Source of the DNA: DASPSM01 sp036008465
GTDB lineage: Bacteria; Planctomycetota; Planctomycetia; Planctomycetales; Planctomycetaceae
DNA: 64,000 bases
Direction: 5' to 3'
Assembly (NCBI GenBank): GCA_036008465.1
Contig: DASYNP010000190.1
Span: forward strand, 1 to 64,000
Made by a program: the position numbers and the translations under genes
The notes under the pieces: generated by a model
Seen by the model: the letters and a program-made list of their open reading frames with translations, nothing else
Told to the model about the DNA's origin: nothing
Database searches by the model: none
Shown here: in pieces, positions 17,780-27,278 of the stretch
Layout: each line of letters opens with the position of its first letter
How positions within the stretch are numbered: position 1 is the first letter of the stretch

Positions 17780-18490
17780 TTACGGCTTGGGCTGCTTCCG
17801 CCAACGCCGCCAGCCAGCTGCTCCAGCAAAGCTGAAGACGCAGCTCAGGCAGAGCATGGCCGAAGTCGGTTCGGGCGTGAAAATGTTCGGCGTGTTGCTC
17901 GGGCCAAAGCCGTGGAACGTGATCGCAACGTTGTCGTTCGACGTGAACGAGTTCGGCGTGATGCCGACCGCGTTCGTGTTGACCATGAAGAAGAATGAGG
18001 CTGTCCCGGCGGGGAGCCCCGTAGCACTCGGAAAAGTGGCGTTTATGTTGCCACCTAAAGACTCCGATGCGCCGCTGAACCCAGTCGTCCCGACCAAACC
18101 CCCGGGCAATCCCGCTAGAAACGGCGACTGCCCGACATCAGTCAAAAATCCAGCAAAGCCACCGGCCGTGATCGATGAGAGGATTTCGCTCGCCCCCCTC
18201 ACTTGATAGATGAAGCTCAGCGTCGTCCCAGAGTTCACGGTGTCGCCGACGGGGGGGTTTGCTGATTCCACCACCCATTCTTGACCGGTCACCGTCGCAG
18301 TCTGCGAACCAACGGTCAACGTAATGGTCTGAGGCCCCGTCATCGCTGCGATGAAAAAGGGAGAGCTCAGAGGCCCCTCCGCCGTGACGGGGACAGTTCC
18401 TCCGCCTGGGGTGATCAGGCTCGCCGATGCCTGAGAAGACAGGATAAGGAGACCAAGCACTGCAGCCGAGCAAGAGAGGCAGGTCTTCAT
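17780..18490 (-). CDS. PEP-CTERM sorting-domain protein of unknown function
   Basis: 236 residues from ATG 18490, with AAGGAAA upstream. A signal peptide (VLGLLILSSQASA) leads into SLITPGGGTVPVTAEGP, a ~180-residue beta-rich exported domain rich in Thr, Gly and Ser, and then the sorting signal TPEPTSA, a hydrophobic helix, and GWRRWRKQ. I do not recognise the central domain. Expected to be exported and processed by exosortase, with a likely surface or polysaccharide-associated role. The gene faces the giant protein gene and has its own terminator; the TPR gene upstream runs in the same direction with a ~190-base gap, so it probably has its own promoter. Confidence 0.85.
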   Translation of the reverse strand: MKTCLSCSAAVLGLLILSSQASASLITPGGGTVPVTAEGPLSSPFFIAAMTGPQTITLTVGSQTATVTGQEWVVESANPPVGDTVNSGTTLSFIYQVRGASEILSSITAGGFAGFLTDVGQSPFLAGLPGGLVGTTGFSGASESLGGNINATFPSATGLPAGTASFFFMVNTNAVGITPNSFTSNDNVAITFHGFGPSNTPNIFTPEPTSAMLCLSCVFSFAGAAGWRRWRKQPKP

Positions 18491-18682
18491 CGCGGGATTT
18501 CCTTAGTTCCAGTCTCTAATGTCTCGAGGCCCTTTTTTGCTTCGGCTGACAAACACCCGAAGCGAGAGCGAGTCTACCGGCGGTCGGCTGTCAGAATCAA
18601 ACGTTACCTTCCAATTTTACAGGTTTTTCCGAAAATAAAGCTTGTGAGGGTAAACACTTATTTCGGCCCCACCGAATGGGCA

Positions 18683-21600
18683 TTAGCTCCGATTTGGCCC
18701 CAGCATCGCTCTTAGTTCCTGAAAACGCCCGACTTCCAATGGGTGCATCAAAGCGGGAGTTAATCCGAGGTTAATCGCCTTTTGCAGGGAGTCGCGTGCG
18801 GCCTCACGATTACCTCCGAGCAGCTGCGCTTCGGCCCGGTGGAATAAGTGCAAGGCAGACGGATCGTCGCTAACGGCGCGTGCCGAATCGGCCTGTGCGG
18901 CCCGCGACTGGCCACTCACCAGGTCCACGAGGGCCAAGGTATCCAGGATTGCTGGGAGTGGCCCAGCCTGCGAAACCGCCTTGTTCGCGAGCGCGCGCGC
19001 CTCGGTCAGATCCTTTTTTCGGATCGACAGGATGTAAGCCAGATTGTTCAGTGCCTCGATGCGCGTTCCGTCGAGAGCGAGTGCTCGACGAAGACTTGAC
19101 TCTTCGTCATCGTATTTGCCCATCCGATCTTGAATCGCGGCCAGCGACGCCCACAGGGCGGGAGTCGGACGCTCCTGTGCGGAGCGGGCAATCGACTGCT
19201 CGATCCGCTCCAGTATTTTGTGATCCTCGATCGTGAGAGACGCACATGCCGTGCAGGCTTCGTCCAGTCCTGCCTGGGAGGCCCCTTCACACAATCGATC
19301 AAATTCGTCGAGGATCTCCGCAGAGCGTCGACGCCGAATCAGGAATCGCAGGTGGTCCACCGAAGGTTTGCCGGGACCGCCCGAACTGCCCCTGATGTAA
19401 GCCTCTGCTTGGGCAAAAAACCGGCGGGCTTCGTCATCGAGCTTCTGTCGTGTCAATTCCTCTCCAATCGCCTCGAGCCGCAGGGACGCGAGTCGTCGTT
19501 TTGCGAGCGCGGCGCCCGTGCCACTGGAATCGTTGGCGGCCGCGATGAGGCGGTCGAACGCCTCACCATAGCGCTTCTGGCCAACAAGCGCGCGGGCGTG
19601 GAGGTCGGCGGTCGTGAAATCATTCGGCGACAGCTCTTCGAGCCGCTTGATCGACTCCTCCGCGTCGGCCCACAGGGACCGATTTAAAAGAGCATCGACA
19701 TAGGCGGCAATGTGGCGTGGATCTTTGGAGTGCGTGACCACCTCCCGAAATATCTGCGACGATTTGTCCCAGTTTTTGAGAGCCAAAAGTCGGGCGAAGA
19801 CGATCCGGTCCTCGTCGGTCAGTCCGCCGCGCTGTTCGAGCTTGGCGAATGACTCGAGCGCTTGGGAACGGCTGATTGCGGTCGGGAACGAGGCGTAAAC
19901 AAGCGCCTGTGCCCTGAGATCGACGTCGGACGCAGGCAATTCCCGAAGATTCTTGTCGATCAGTTTTGTCGCTTCGACGTACCTGGGATAGGTGCCTCTC
20001 GAGGCCAACGAGAAGGCCAACGTGCGGCGTGCCCAAGCCAGGTTCTCTGCACTGGCCGACTTAGCGCGAGAAGTCAGCACTTCGCGCAGCCGAGATTCCG
20101 CCTCACTGACGCGGCCTAACTGGAATTTGAAGGCGATCACCTGCTTGAGAACTTGCAAATCATCGGGCGCCGCTTTCAAGGCCGCGTTATACGCAGCTTC
20201 GGCTTCCTTCATTCGTCCGACCAGCTGATACATGTACGCCAAGGCCACTTGCGTCGGCTTCGGATCGATTTGCGCCCGGGCCTCGAGGAATTCGTCGAGT
20301 GTCTTTTGTGCGAGTTCTGTCTTCCGAGCCGTTGCGTAAAACTGGATGAGGGCAATCCATGCCGTGACGTCTTTTGGTGCCGCGTCCCTCGCGTTGCGCA
20401 ACTCCGATTCGGCCTCCGAGGCTTTATCAGACAGCTGCAAGACCGTCGCCAGCCAGACGCGATCATTGACATTCTTCGATTCAGCGGCCGCCTTGCGAGC
20501 CAGATCGAGACCTCGCTCGACATCGCGATTCCGCACCGACGCCTCTGAGGCGAAGCGCGTCAGTTCCATTGAAAACGGCGATTTCTCGTCTTGCAGCTCG
20601 CGGATGACCAATTCGGCTCTCGGGTAGTCCTTCTGATCGAAGAGGATGGTCAGGGTCCTCCCGATCACTCGGGGGTTTCTGTCCCCCAGTCGGATGGCCT
20701 CGAGATAGCTTTCCAGCGCCTGGTCGGTGCGGCCGCGGGAGTCCTTGATCTCTGCAATCAGCGCGGCAATACGCGACCAACCCGGCCGACGAGTACGCGC
20801 TTCGGCCAATTCTGCCAGAGCCTGATCGAAAAGAGCGTTGTCTTTCTTTTGCTTGGCCCGAATCACGAGGCTCAGCGCGTCGCCGTAAAGCGAAATCGGC
20901 CCGGTATGCTTCTCGGTTCCTTGGTCCTGCCGACTTTTCGGCCCGGATTCGATGGCGTCGACCTTGTCGAGAGCCGTCTTCATCGCCTCCAACTTCCCCG
21001 TTTGCAGCGCAAGATCGAACAGTTGGAGAGCGATCTGCAGATTGGTGGGATCGCTGTCGGCGGCCGTCTGCCAGAGGCGTTCCGCGTGCTCGTAATCCTG
21101 AATGGACACAGCGGCTCGTGCCAGCCCCGCGGCGAGGGCCAAGCGATCGGCCGCGGAGTACGTCTGCGGTGCGTCGGCAAGCGTCCTCAAGTCGTTTTTC
21201 CGTGCAGCACCGAAACGCCGAACCAGGTACTCAGCCTTGGTCAGTCGAAATGAGACCTCGTCGCCGACTTGTTCACGCATCGCGCTCAGGAGCCGTTCGG
21301 ATTCGTTCCAATCTTTGCGACGAGACGCGAGGGAAACCCGCGCGCTCCAAAGGCCTGCCTCTTTCGAATGGGTGTCCGTTGCGCTGTTGAGCAGACGCAG
21401 CGCGTCGTCGATTCTTCCTTTGGCAACGTCAACCTCCGCCGCCAGCAGAAACGCTTCGGCGGTCGAGTGTTGCTTGATGATTGCGCTCAGCTCGCGCTCG
21501 ATCGGGTCCCAGTCACGTTCGTTGGATGGCTTGGAGAGATTTTGCAGGACGGCCAGCCGCAAGAAACTGATCGCGGCCTCGGGGGGCGGATTCGGCAAAT

Positions 21601-23140
21601 TCCGCACTTGGCGCAACTCGACAATCGCCTCGTCGATCCTTCCCTGGGCGCGGAGTGACTCGGCCAGTGCAAGACGGCCGGCTGCCCAGCGCGGATCGAT
21701 CTCGAGCGCTGCCCGGTACGCACCGACGGCGAGATCATCGCGGCCCAGCCGCGTATAGCATTGCGCGCGCCAAAACTGAGATGCCTGATAGATTTGCGGC
21801 CAGGTCTTCAGGTCGGGGCCAGCGACCTCCAACAGCCGACAGGCCTCTGCCCATTTCGCTTCGGCGATCATCATCCGCGCTGAAAGGTACTGTGCGATCG
21901 GGCGAGCCCACTCGGCTTTTTTTTCCAAGCGTTCGACAAGCTTGGTGGCTTCTGCGAACTCTTTCGCCTCGATTCGCAGATCGGCGAGTGTCCACAGAAG
22001 AACCGGGTCATCCTGAGTCGCCCTCACGCCTCGAGCGAGCACTTCCACTGTTTCGCGCGGTCGTTTTTCACGCATAGCGACCGAGGCCAGGATGAGATAG
22101 CTCTCCGGATTCCCCGGAGCGAGGTCGCTGGCCCTTTGGGCCCACTCCCTTGCTTGCTTCGTCAAGTCCTGGGCCAAGGCGACTTGAGCCGCAAATAGGA
22201 GGACGCGCCAGTCGTTGGGCGCAAGATCGAGCCCCCGTTTTGCGTCGTCGAAAGCTTTGGAAATTACCGCTTTAAACTGATCCGCAGATTCCGGAGCACG
22301 GGACCTCAGGACCCCTGTGCGGATGAGCGGGTCATTGACGTGCGATCTGATGAACTGTCCGCGCGTGAGATAAGCTTCGTAGCTGCGTTCATTTCGAGCG
22401 ACCATGAGGTCCAGCACACTCACGGCCGGCGATGGGTCCTTACTCAGGCCGTCGATCAGCTTTTTCATCTCAGCCAGGACCGGCGTGAACGCAGGATCTG
22501 TGAGGCGCTCGTTGAAACTCCTCAGCAGGCTTGGGTCCAAGAGGGCCTGGGGGCGGTCATTAAGTATCTGAGAGACGATCTGAGGACGGTCGGCCAGTAC
22601 CTGCGCCAAACCTGTGTACGCGGCAATTGATTCGGGATTCTTTTGAATCGCGAGCAAAAATGACAGAGCCGCAGGTCGGTAGTTGCCTTGCCCTTGCTGA
22701 CACTGGCCGAGCTGAAGCCAAAGGTCGCCATCGGACGGGTGCGCCCGCAGCAGAAACTCATCCAGGTGGTATTGAGCGTCCTGATACCGACCGAGACGAA
22801 CCGCGACATCAGTCAGGCGACGTCGCGCGTCGTCATTGCCCGGTTCTTGCTGCAACAGTTCACGAAAAGCTGTTTGCGCTTCGTCAAAGCGACGTTGATC
22901 GATGAGAAGCTTGCCGAGCCGCGCCATGGCTTGGGTATCGTGCGGCGCAAGAAGCCGGTACTTGCGCAAAAAAGCGACCGCGTCCTGAGTATTGCCGTCG
23001 CGCTCGTTTCGGTCCGCCTCGCGCAAAAAGGCACCCGATTGACGCTGGACTTGAAATGCATGAAGTCCGTGGATGGCGGCGCCGCCGAGCACGACACCAA
23101 CCGCCAGAATGATGAGCAGCCTGAGGTTCAATCGATACAT
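18683..23140 (-). CDS. Giant TPR-repeat protein with N-terminal membrane anchor
   Basis: 1485 residues from ATG 23140 (MYRLNLR); an alternative TTG at 23188 adds 16 poor residues. One membrane segment (LLIILAVGVVLGGAAIHGL, residues ~8-27) is followed by tetratricopeptide repeats almost to the end, for example FLRKYRLLAPHDTQAMARLG, RFDEAQTAFRELLQQEPGN, YRAALEIDPRWAAGRLALAE and EAAYNAALKAAPDDLQVLKQ. TPR arrays are protein-binding scaffolds, and large TPR proteins accompany exosortase/EPS loci in other bacteria. The gene is divergent from the exosortase operon, so a role in assembling or exporting the polysaccharide is plausible but inferred. There is no lipobox; the bulk most likely faces the periplasm. 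Confidence 0.9.
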   Translation of the reverse strand: MYRLNLRLLIILAVGVVLGGAAIHGLHAFQVQRQSGAFLREADRNERDGNTQDAVAFLRKYRLLAPHDTQAMARLGKLLIDQRRFDEAQTAFRELLQQEPGNDDARRRLTDVAVRLGRYQDAQYHLDEFLLRAHPSDGDLWLQLGQCQQGQGNYRPAALSFLLAIQKNPESIAAYTGLAQVLADRPQIVSQILNDRPQALLDPSLLRSFNERLTDPAFTPVLAEMKKLIDGLSKDPSPAVSVLDLMVARNERSYEAYLTRGQFIRSHVNDPLIRTGVLRSRAPESADQFKAVISKAFDDAKRGLDLAPNDWRVLLFAAQVALAQDLTKQAREWAQRASDLAPGNPESYLILASVAMREKRPRETVEVLARGVRATQDDPVLLWTLADLRIEAKEFAEATKLVERLEKKAEWARPIAQYLSARMMIAEAKWAEACRLLEVAGPDLKTWPQIYQASQFWRAQCYTRLGRDDLAVGAYRAALEIDPRWAAGRLALAESLRAQGRIDEAIVELRQVRNLPNPPPEAAISFLRLAVLQNLSKPSNERDWDPIERELSAIIKQHSTAEAFLLAAEVDVAKGRIDDALRLLNSATDTHSKEAGLWSARVSLASRRKDWNESERLLSAMREQVGDEVSFRLTKAEYLVRRFGAARKNDLRTLADAPQTYSAADRLALAAGLARAAVSIQDYEHAERLWQTAADSDPTNLQIALQLFDLALQTGKLEAMKTALDKVDAIESGPKSRQDQGTEKHTGPISLYGDALSLVIRAKQKKDNALFDQALAELAEARTRRPGWSRIAALIAEIKDSRGRTDQALESYLEAIRLGDRNPRVIGRTLTILFDQKDYPRAELVIRELQDEKSPFSMELTRFASEASVRNRDVERGLDLARKAAAESKNVNDRVWLATVLQLSDKASEAESELRNARDAAPKDVTAWIALIQFYATARKTELAQKTLDEFLEARAQIDPKPTQVALAYMYQLVGRMKEAEAAYNAALKAAPDDLQVLKQVIAFKFQLGRVSEAESRLREVLTSRAKSASAENLAWARRTLAFSLASRGTYPRYVEATKLIDKNLRELPASDVDLRAQALVYASFPTAISRSQALESFAKLEQRGGLTDEDRIVFARLLALKNWDKSSQIFREVVTHSKDPRHIAAYVDALLNRSLWADAEESIKRLEELSPNDFTTADLHARALVGQKRYGEAFDRLIAAANDSSGTGAALAKRRLASLRLEAIGEELTRQKLDDEARRFFAQAEAYIRGSSGGPGKPSVDHLRFLIRRRRSAEILDEFDRLCEGASQAGLDEACTACASLTIEDHKILERIEQSIARSAQERPTPALWASLAAIQDRMGKYDDEESSLRRALALDGTRIEALNNLAYILSIRKKDLTEARALANKAVSQAGPLPAILDTLALVDLVSGQSRAAQADSARAVSDDPSALHLFHRAEAQLLGGNREAARDSLQKAINLGLTPALMHPLEVGRFQELRAMLGPNRS

Positions 23141-23965
23141 TTCGCGAAGAATTCCCCCATCCGCGTAAAGCGCTTCTGGTCCCGACAAAATTTAATGCTA
23201 CCGCTCTGCTTGCGGTTTTCAACGGGCAAGCGAGGGCGCCCGCCAATCAGGCAGATTGTTGGCCGCACAAGCCAAGGCTCGATAGTGCGATTGCGCGATG
23301 ATTTGCCGAAGGCGCACAAGATCAAATTGCCAATGAATATTGTAAAGGTGAGTCTAGTCACCAGCGAGGGCCATCCCACCGCAAGATGTTACGTAAGTGA
23401 TTACCCCTAACTCCCCGAAAACTTGGGGACTCGGGCGGACAAGCGTGTTGACTTCGGGTCGGGAGATGAGTCCAATGGTTGTCTGGTGACGGTTTCAGTC
23501 CGTTCGTTCTTGATGGGAGCGGGCTGAATATGGGCCTCGACCGTGCTGCCTTCGCGCCGGATCCAAACCGGACTGGAAGCCATCGCGTTTACTTCCGCGA
23601 GGAAGCGGAAGGCTGAGCATCACACTTTCTTGGACGCCTCCAAGGTCCCCGACGTGGTGCCGCTCGGGTTCGCCAGGTCACCTCACAACCGCTCCTGTAA
23701 GATGCAGAGCGGAAATCGACTTTGCATAACCGACGGGCCGGAGGTGCGCGCACTGAAAAGTGCTTGTGCATCCCCAAAATTGCACTTTCGGTAAGCTCGG
23801 TGTCCAAGTTCTGTTCGGTGGTAGGGATTTAGTCACGCATCGGATGGCCGGGCTAGGGCATAGCCCTCCGGTTTCACGGACGTTTGCCATTCCTGGAAAC
23901 AAGCGAAATTCACCTCCGAGAAGGTCGCGGTCTGTGAGCGCTCCCCCTAAACTTCGTGTCGTGCA
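23141..23965. other. Divergent regulatory region between the TPR gene and the exosortase operon
   Basis: About 825 bases that must hold the start signals for both transcription units. Seen here: an 8-bp palindrome TTACGTAA (23389-23396), a short hairpin CCCCGA/TTGGGG (23414-23429), and a 58-codon minus-strand frame (23407-23583, beginning MASSPVWIRREGS). The small frame has plausible composition but no recognised family and no clear ribosome site, so it is noted and not called. Confidence 0.4.
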
Positions 23966-24928
23966 ATGAGCATTATGACTAATGCACAGCTGCGCCAACG
24001 CGAATTGCGAAATGAGGGCCGACCGGAGACTCGCGGGCTGCCTCGACCCTCGGCGATCGTCGGACTGATCCTGATTGCCGCGTTTATCATCGCCGCCAAC
24101 TTGAGTACGCTGACACATCTTGCGGGGCGATGGAGTCGTGAGCCAGATTACTCACACGGATTTCTCGTTCCTCTGATTTCCGGATTCCTGCTGTGGCAGC
24201 GGCGCGGGTTAATCCCCTCGTCGGCCCAACCGTTGCGTGGTCGCTGGTTGGGAGTTGTCCTGCTTGCGGGGAGCGCGCTCCTCCGGCTGTGGGCGATCTA
24301 TTCCGACTTCATTCTGTTGGAGGCCATCGCATTCATTCTTTGTCTGGTCGGGGCCGTCGTCCTGATCGGCGGATATCCAGCGTTGCGGTGGGCTTGGCCC
24401 TCAATCCTATTTCTCTTTTTCATGATCCCACTTCCGGGAGCAATCGCCGGACGACTCAGTGGTCCCCTCCAACGGTTGGCGACCGTCTCGAGCACCTATG
24501 TGCTGCAAACTCTCGGCATACCCGCGATCGCCACGGGGAACGTGATTTGGCTGAGTCACGGAACGATCGGCGTCGTCGAAGCCTGCAACGGATTGCGGAT
24601 GTTAATGATGTTTGGCGCGGCGACGACGGCCGCCGTCCTCGTCCTCAAGATTCCCAATTGGGAAAAGATTTGTCTGCTTGTGACCGCACCGGGAATTGCA
24701 GTTGCCGCCAACATCTTCCGCATTGCTGTTACCGGGCTTGCCCAAGAATTTGCGGGTCAGCATCTTGCCGACACGATTTTTCACGACCTTGCCGGTTGGA
24801 TCATGATGCCCTTGGCGATGCTGATGCTCGCCCTGGAAGTGGTTTTGCTTTCCAAACTGTTCCCGAAAGTTCCCGAACGTGCGCCCGTTGTCGCTCGACG
24901 CGCCATCCGGACCGCAAAAGTGCGCTGA
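23966..24928 (+). CDS. Exosortase (PEP-CTERM transpeptidase-like cysteine protease)
   Basis: 320 residues, strongly hydrophobic with about eight membrane segments. The family's catalytic triad is visible: Cys207 in VVEACNGLR, Arg252 in ANIFRIAV and His273 in IFHDLAGW. DYSHGFLVPLIS near residue 61 is also typical. Exosortases sit in the inner membrane, cut PEP-CTERM proteins at the PEP motif and are thought to attach them to a carrier. Three candidate substrates are encoded within 18 kb (6008, 7479, 17780). ATG 23966 is used; ATG 23975 is possible. First gene of the polysaccharide operon; its stop overlaps the ribosome site of the next gene. The exact Xrt subclass cannot be assigned by eye. 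Confidence 0.95.
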   Translation: MSIMTNAQLRQRELRNEGRPETRGLPRPSAIVGLILIAAFIIAANLSTLTHLAGRWSREPDYSHGFLVPLISGFLLWQRRGLIPSSAQPLRGRWLGVVLLAGSALLRLWAIYSDFILLEAIAFILCLVGAVVLIGGYPALRWAWPSILFLFFMIPLPGAIAGRLSGPLQRLATVSSTYVLQTLGIPAIATGNVIWLSHGTIGVVEACNGLRMLMMFGAATTAAVLVLKIPNWEKICLLVTAPGIAVAANIFRIAVTGLAQEFAGQHLADTIFHDLAGWIMMPLAMLMLALEVVLLSKLFPKVPERAPVVARRAIRTAKVR

Positions 24929-24939
24929 GGTGACGGTAG

Positions 24940-27183
24940 TTGATTATGTCCGCAGGTAATTCAAACGGGTCACTCGGCGATAAAGGTCCGGCGGATGCCG
25001 GACTGCCGCTCGAACCGAACCGAGGATCGCGGATCCAAGCACGGCCCGAGATCTTCTCCCTGGATGATGCGGACCCCAACGTCGCGCCCGCGCTCTCGGC
25101 ACGCAACCCGATCACGGAAGTCATACACGCCCTGCGGCGACATTGGCTCAGGGCGAGCCTCGCAGGGGGCATGCTGGGAACCCTCGCGGCCATCGCAGTT
25201 TGGGTCGCGGTTCCGCGTCTTCACACCGCCACTGTGTACCTCCGCATGGCCTCAGGTTCTTCCAACATCCTCGACCTCAACAAGAATGGTGACGGGTCCG
25301 CTCTTTTCGATTTGTACAAGCGGACGCAAAAACAACTGGTGCGCAGCCCGGCTGTCCTCAATTCGGCCTTGCAAAACAAGGAGGTCCTGAACCTGCCGCT
25401 CGTCACGCAGCAAGTTGACCAGTTGGGGTGGCTGCAGAAGATCGTCACGGTCAACTTCCCGGACGACGCGGAGATTATGAATGTGAGTGTTCGCTGTGAG
25501 GATCAGCGGACGGCGGAAGTTCTGGCCGAAGCAGTCGTCGAGGTCTATCTGCGGGAGGTCGTCGGCGCGGATCGTGATGAAAAAAAACGCCGCATTGACA
25601 GTCTCCAAAAGGCCGAAACTGAAACCAAAGATGACCTAAAGCGGAAGCGCTCCGACTTGCGTCAACTAGCCGCCGCATTGGGAACGACCGACAGCGAAAC
25701 CCTCACGTTGGCCCAGAAGAACACGCTCGAGGAATATTCCGTTTTCTCTAAGCAGCTCAATCAGGTCGAATGGGAGCTCAAACAAAGGCAGCTCGCCCGA
25801 CAACTCGGCGACCGAAAGGGGGCGGCCGCAGCCGGCACCGAGGTTCCAGTTTCTGAGGCCGAGGTGGAAATGGCAGTGTCTGTCGACCCCATCATCTCGA
25901 TCGCCAAGGCGCATTTAGAGAATCGACAAGTCCAAATCGACGAGGCGCGAAAAACTGCGTTTGGGGCGGCTGAGACCGAGTACGTGGGAAACATTCAAGC
26001 GGCGATGGAACGCGCTCACAAACGCATCGAGGATCGCAAGGCCGCACTCAGGAAGGAAATTGGATTCAGAAAGAAGGCTGCCGAACAAGCCGGCGCCTCT
26101 TCGATCGCAATGCTCGAATCCCAACAAAAGGACCTGAGCACCAAGGTGCAAAACCTGCTCAAAGAGGCGGAAAAATTCGGGCGCTCCTCGGTCGACGTGG
26201 AATTGAGGCGGGCGGAGATCAAGGCGCTCGATTTCCTTTGCGACCGCATCCAACGAGAGCTTCGCGAAGCCAACATTGAAGTGCAGAGCCTCAAAGCGCG
26301 GGTGGTGAAACTCAGCCCGGCCTATACGCCGGTGAACGACGATTTGAGTCGGCGAGTCACCTTCAGCGCCAGCTTAGGAACATTCGGTTTTCTTGCGGGA
26401 TGCGGGTTGGTCGTCCTCTGGGACCTGCGGCGGCGGCGTCTCAACACACTGTTTGAGGTCGCGGACGGACTGGGGCTCCCAGTCCTGGGGGCTGTGCCCC
26501 ACGTGACCCGCAGCAAGGGCCGGAACTTTTCGCACATGTTGGCCGAGGCCATCGACGGGATTGCCGCGCGGCTCGTCTTCGCACCTGTGGGTGAATCGCC
26601 GCAAGTCGTTCTGATCACGAGCGCCTCGGCGGGCGAAGGAAAGACCACGGTTGCCCTGAATCTGGCCACCAGCTTTGCCCACATGGGTCGTCGAACGGTG
26701 CTCGTCGACTTCGACTTGCGACGCCCCAGACTTCACACGATGTTCGAGGTCGACCAGAGCCCAGGGATCAGCGAGATTCTGGACGGTCAGGCGGAGCCGC
26801 TTGGTCCCGTGCTGGCGACTTCAACCGACAACCTGTTTTTGCTCCCCGCCGGGGCCTGGGCCCAACGCAGACTCTCCGCAAGCACCGACGAGACGATCGG
26901 CAGAATCGTCGACGAACTTCGCGAGGCCTTTGTGCACGTCGTCATTGACGCGCCGCCCGTGTTGCCGGTGGTCGAAACTCGCGTCATCGCGCGGCACGCC
27001 GACGGAGTGGTGATCTCGCTCTTGCGGGACATCAGCGAGATTCCAAAAGTTCAATCGGCGTGTGAGCTACTTCGTTCATTCAACATTCGCATTCTCGGAG
27101 CAGTGATGGTTGGTGCGCCGGGCGAGATCTACTATGCCCGGGTCAACGCCGAGGTTCCCGAACAGGCGACGGAATCGGCGTAA
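24940..27183 (+). CDS. Wzc-like polysaccharide co-polymerase / tyrosine-kinase protein
   Basis: 747 residues from TTG 24940 with GAGGTGA 7 bases upstream; ATG 24946 is the alternative. Domains in order: polar N-terminus, first membrane segment (~76-92), Wzz-type periplasmic domain with long coiled coil (~210-460), second membrane segment (~480-495), then a cytosolic BY-kinase/ParA-like ATPase with Walker A SAGEGKTT (~563-570), Walker A' VLVDFDLRRPR (~587) and Walker B VVIDAPPVLPV (~667). It controls chain length in polysaccharide polymerisation and export. The C-terminus lacks the usual Tyr cluster (only one YY in GEIYYARV), so autophosphorylation regulation may be reduced or different. Sits between exosortase and the initiating transferase, as in other EPS loci. 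Confidence 0.93.
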   Translation: MIMSAGNSNGSLGDKGPADAGLPLEPNRGSRIQARPEIFSLDDADPNVAPALSARNPITEVIHALRRHWLRASLAGGMLGTLAAIAVWVAVPRLHTATVYLRMASGSSNILDLNKNGDGSALFDLYKRTQKQLVRSPAVLNSALQNKEVLNLPLVTQQVDQLGWLQKIVTVNFPDDAEIMNVSVRCEDQRTAEVLAEAVVEVYLREVVGADRDEKKRRIDSLQKAETETKDDLKRKRSDLRQLAAALGTTDSETLTLAQKNTLEEYSVFSKQLNQVEWELKQRQLARQLGDRKGAAAAGTEVPVSEAEVEMAVSVDPIISIAKAHLENRQVQIDEARKTAFGAAETEYVGNIQAAMERAHKRIEDRKAALRKEIGFRKKAAEQAGASSIAMLESQQKDLSTKVQNLLKEAEKFGRSSVDVELRRAEIKALDFLCDRIQRELREANIEVQSLKARVVKLSPAYTPVNDDLSRRVTFSASLGTFGFLAGCGLVVLWDLRRRRLNTLFEVADGLGLPVLGAVPHVTRSKGRNFSHMLAEAIDGIAARLVFAPVGESPQVVLITSASAGEGKTTVALNLATSFAHMGRRTVLVDFDLRRPRLHTMFEVDQSPGISEILDGQAEPLGPVLATSTDNLFLLPAGAWAQRRLSASTDETIGRIVDELREAFVHVVIDAPPVLPVVETRVIARHADGVVISLLRDISEIPKVQSACELLRSFNIRILGAVMVGAPGEIYYARVNAEVPEQATESA

Positions 27184-27278
27184 CAGGAGTTCGTGTCGGA
27201 CGAACTCGTCGGGCGCTTTTCGACGAGCGAAACGGGCTCCTGCGGAAGGGTCGAATTCTCCAGGGATTCTGCGGGCCA

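Noticed and set aside
18597..18640. A/T-rich block with TTTTTCCGA similar to DNA upstream of metalloprotease-like copy A
   Set aside because: Orientation relative to the genes differs and the match is short; likely chance.
20591..21758. Long plus-strand frames across the TPR gene
   Set aside because: They are shadows of the minus-strand coding sequence with no domains and no upstream signals.
23407..23583. 58-codon minus-strand frame in the exosortase promoter region
   Set aside because: No family, no clear ribosome binding site, and it lies in the shared regulatory region; kept only as a note.
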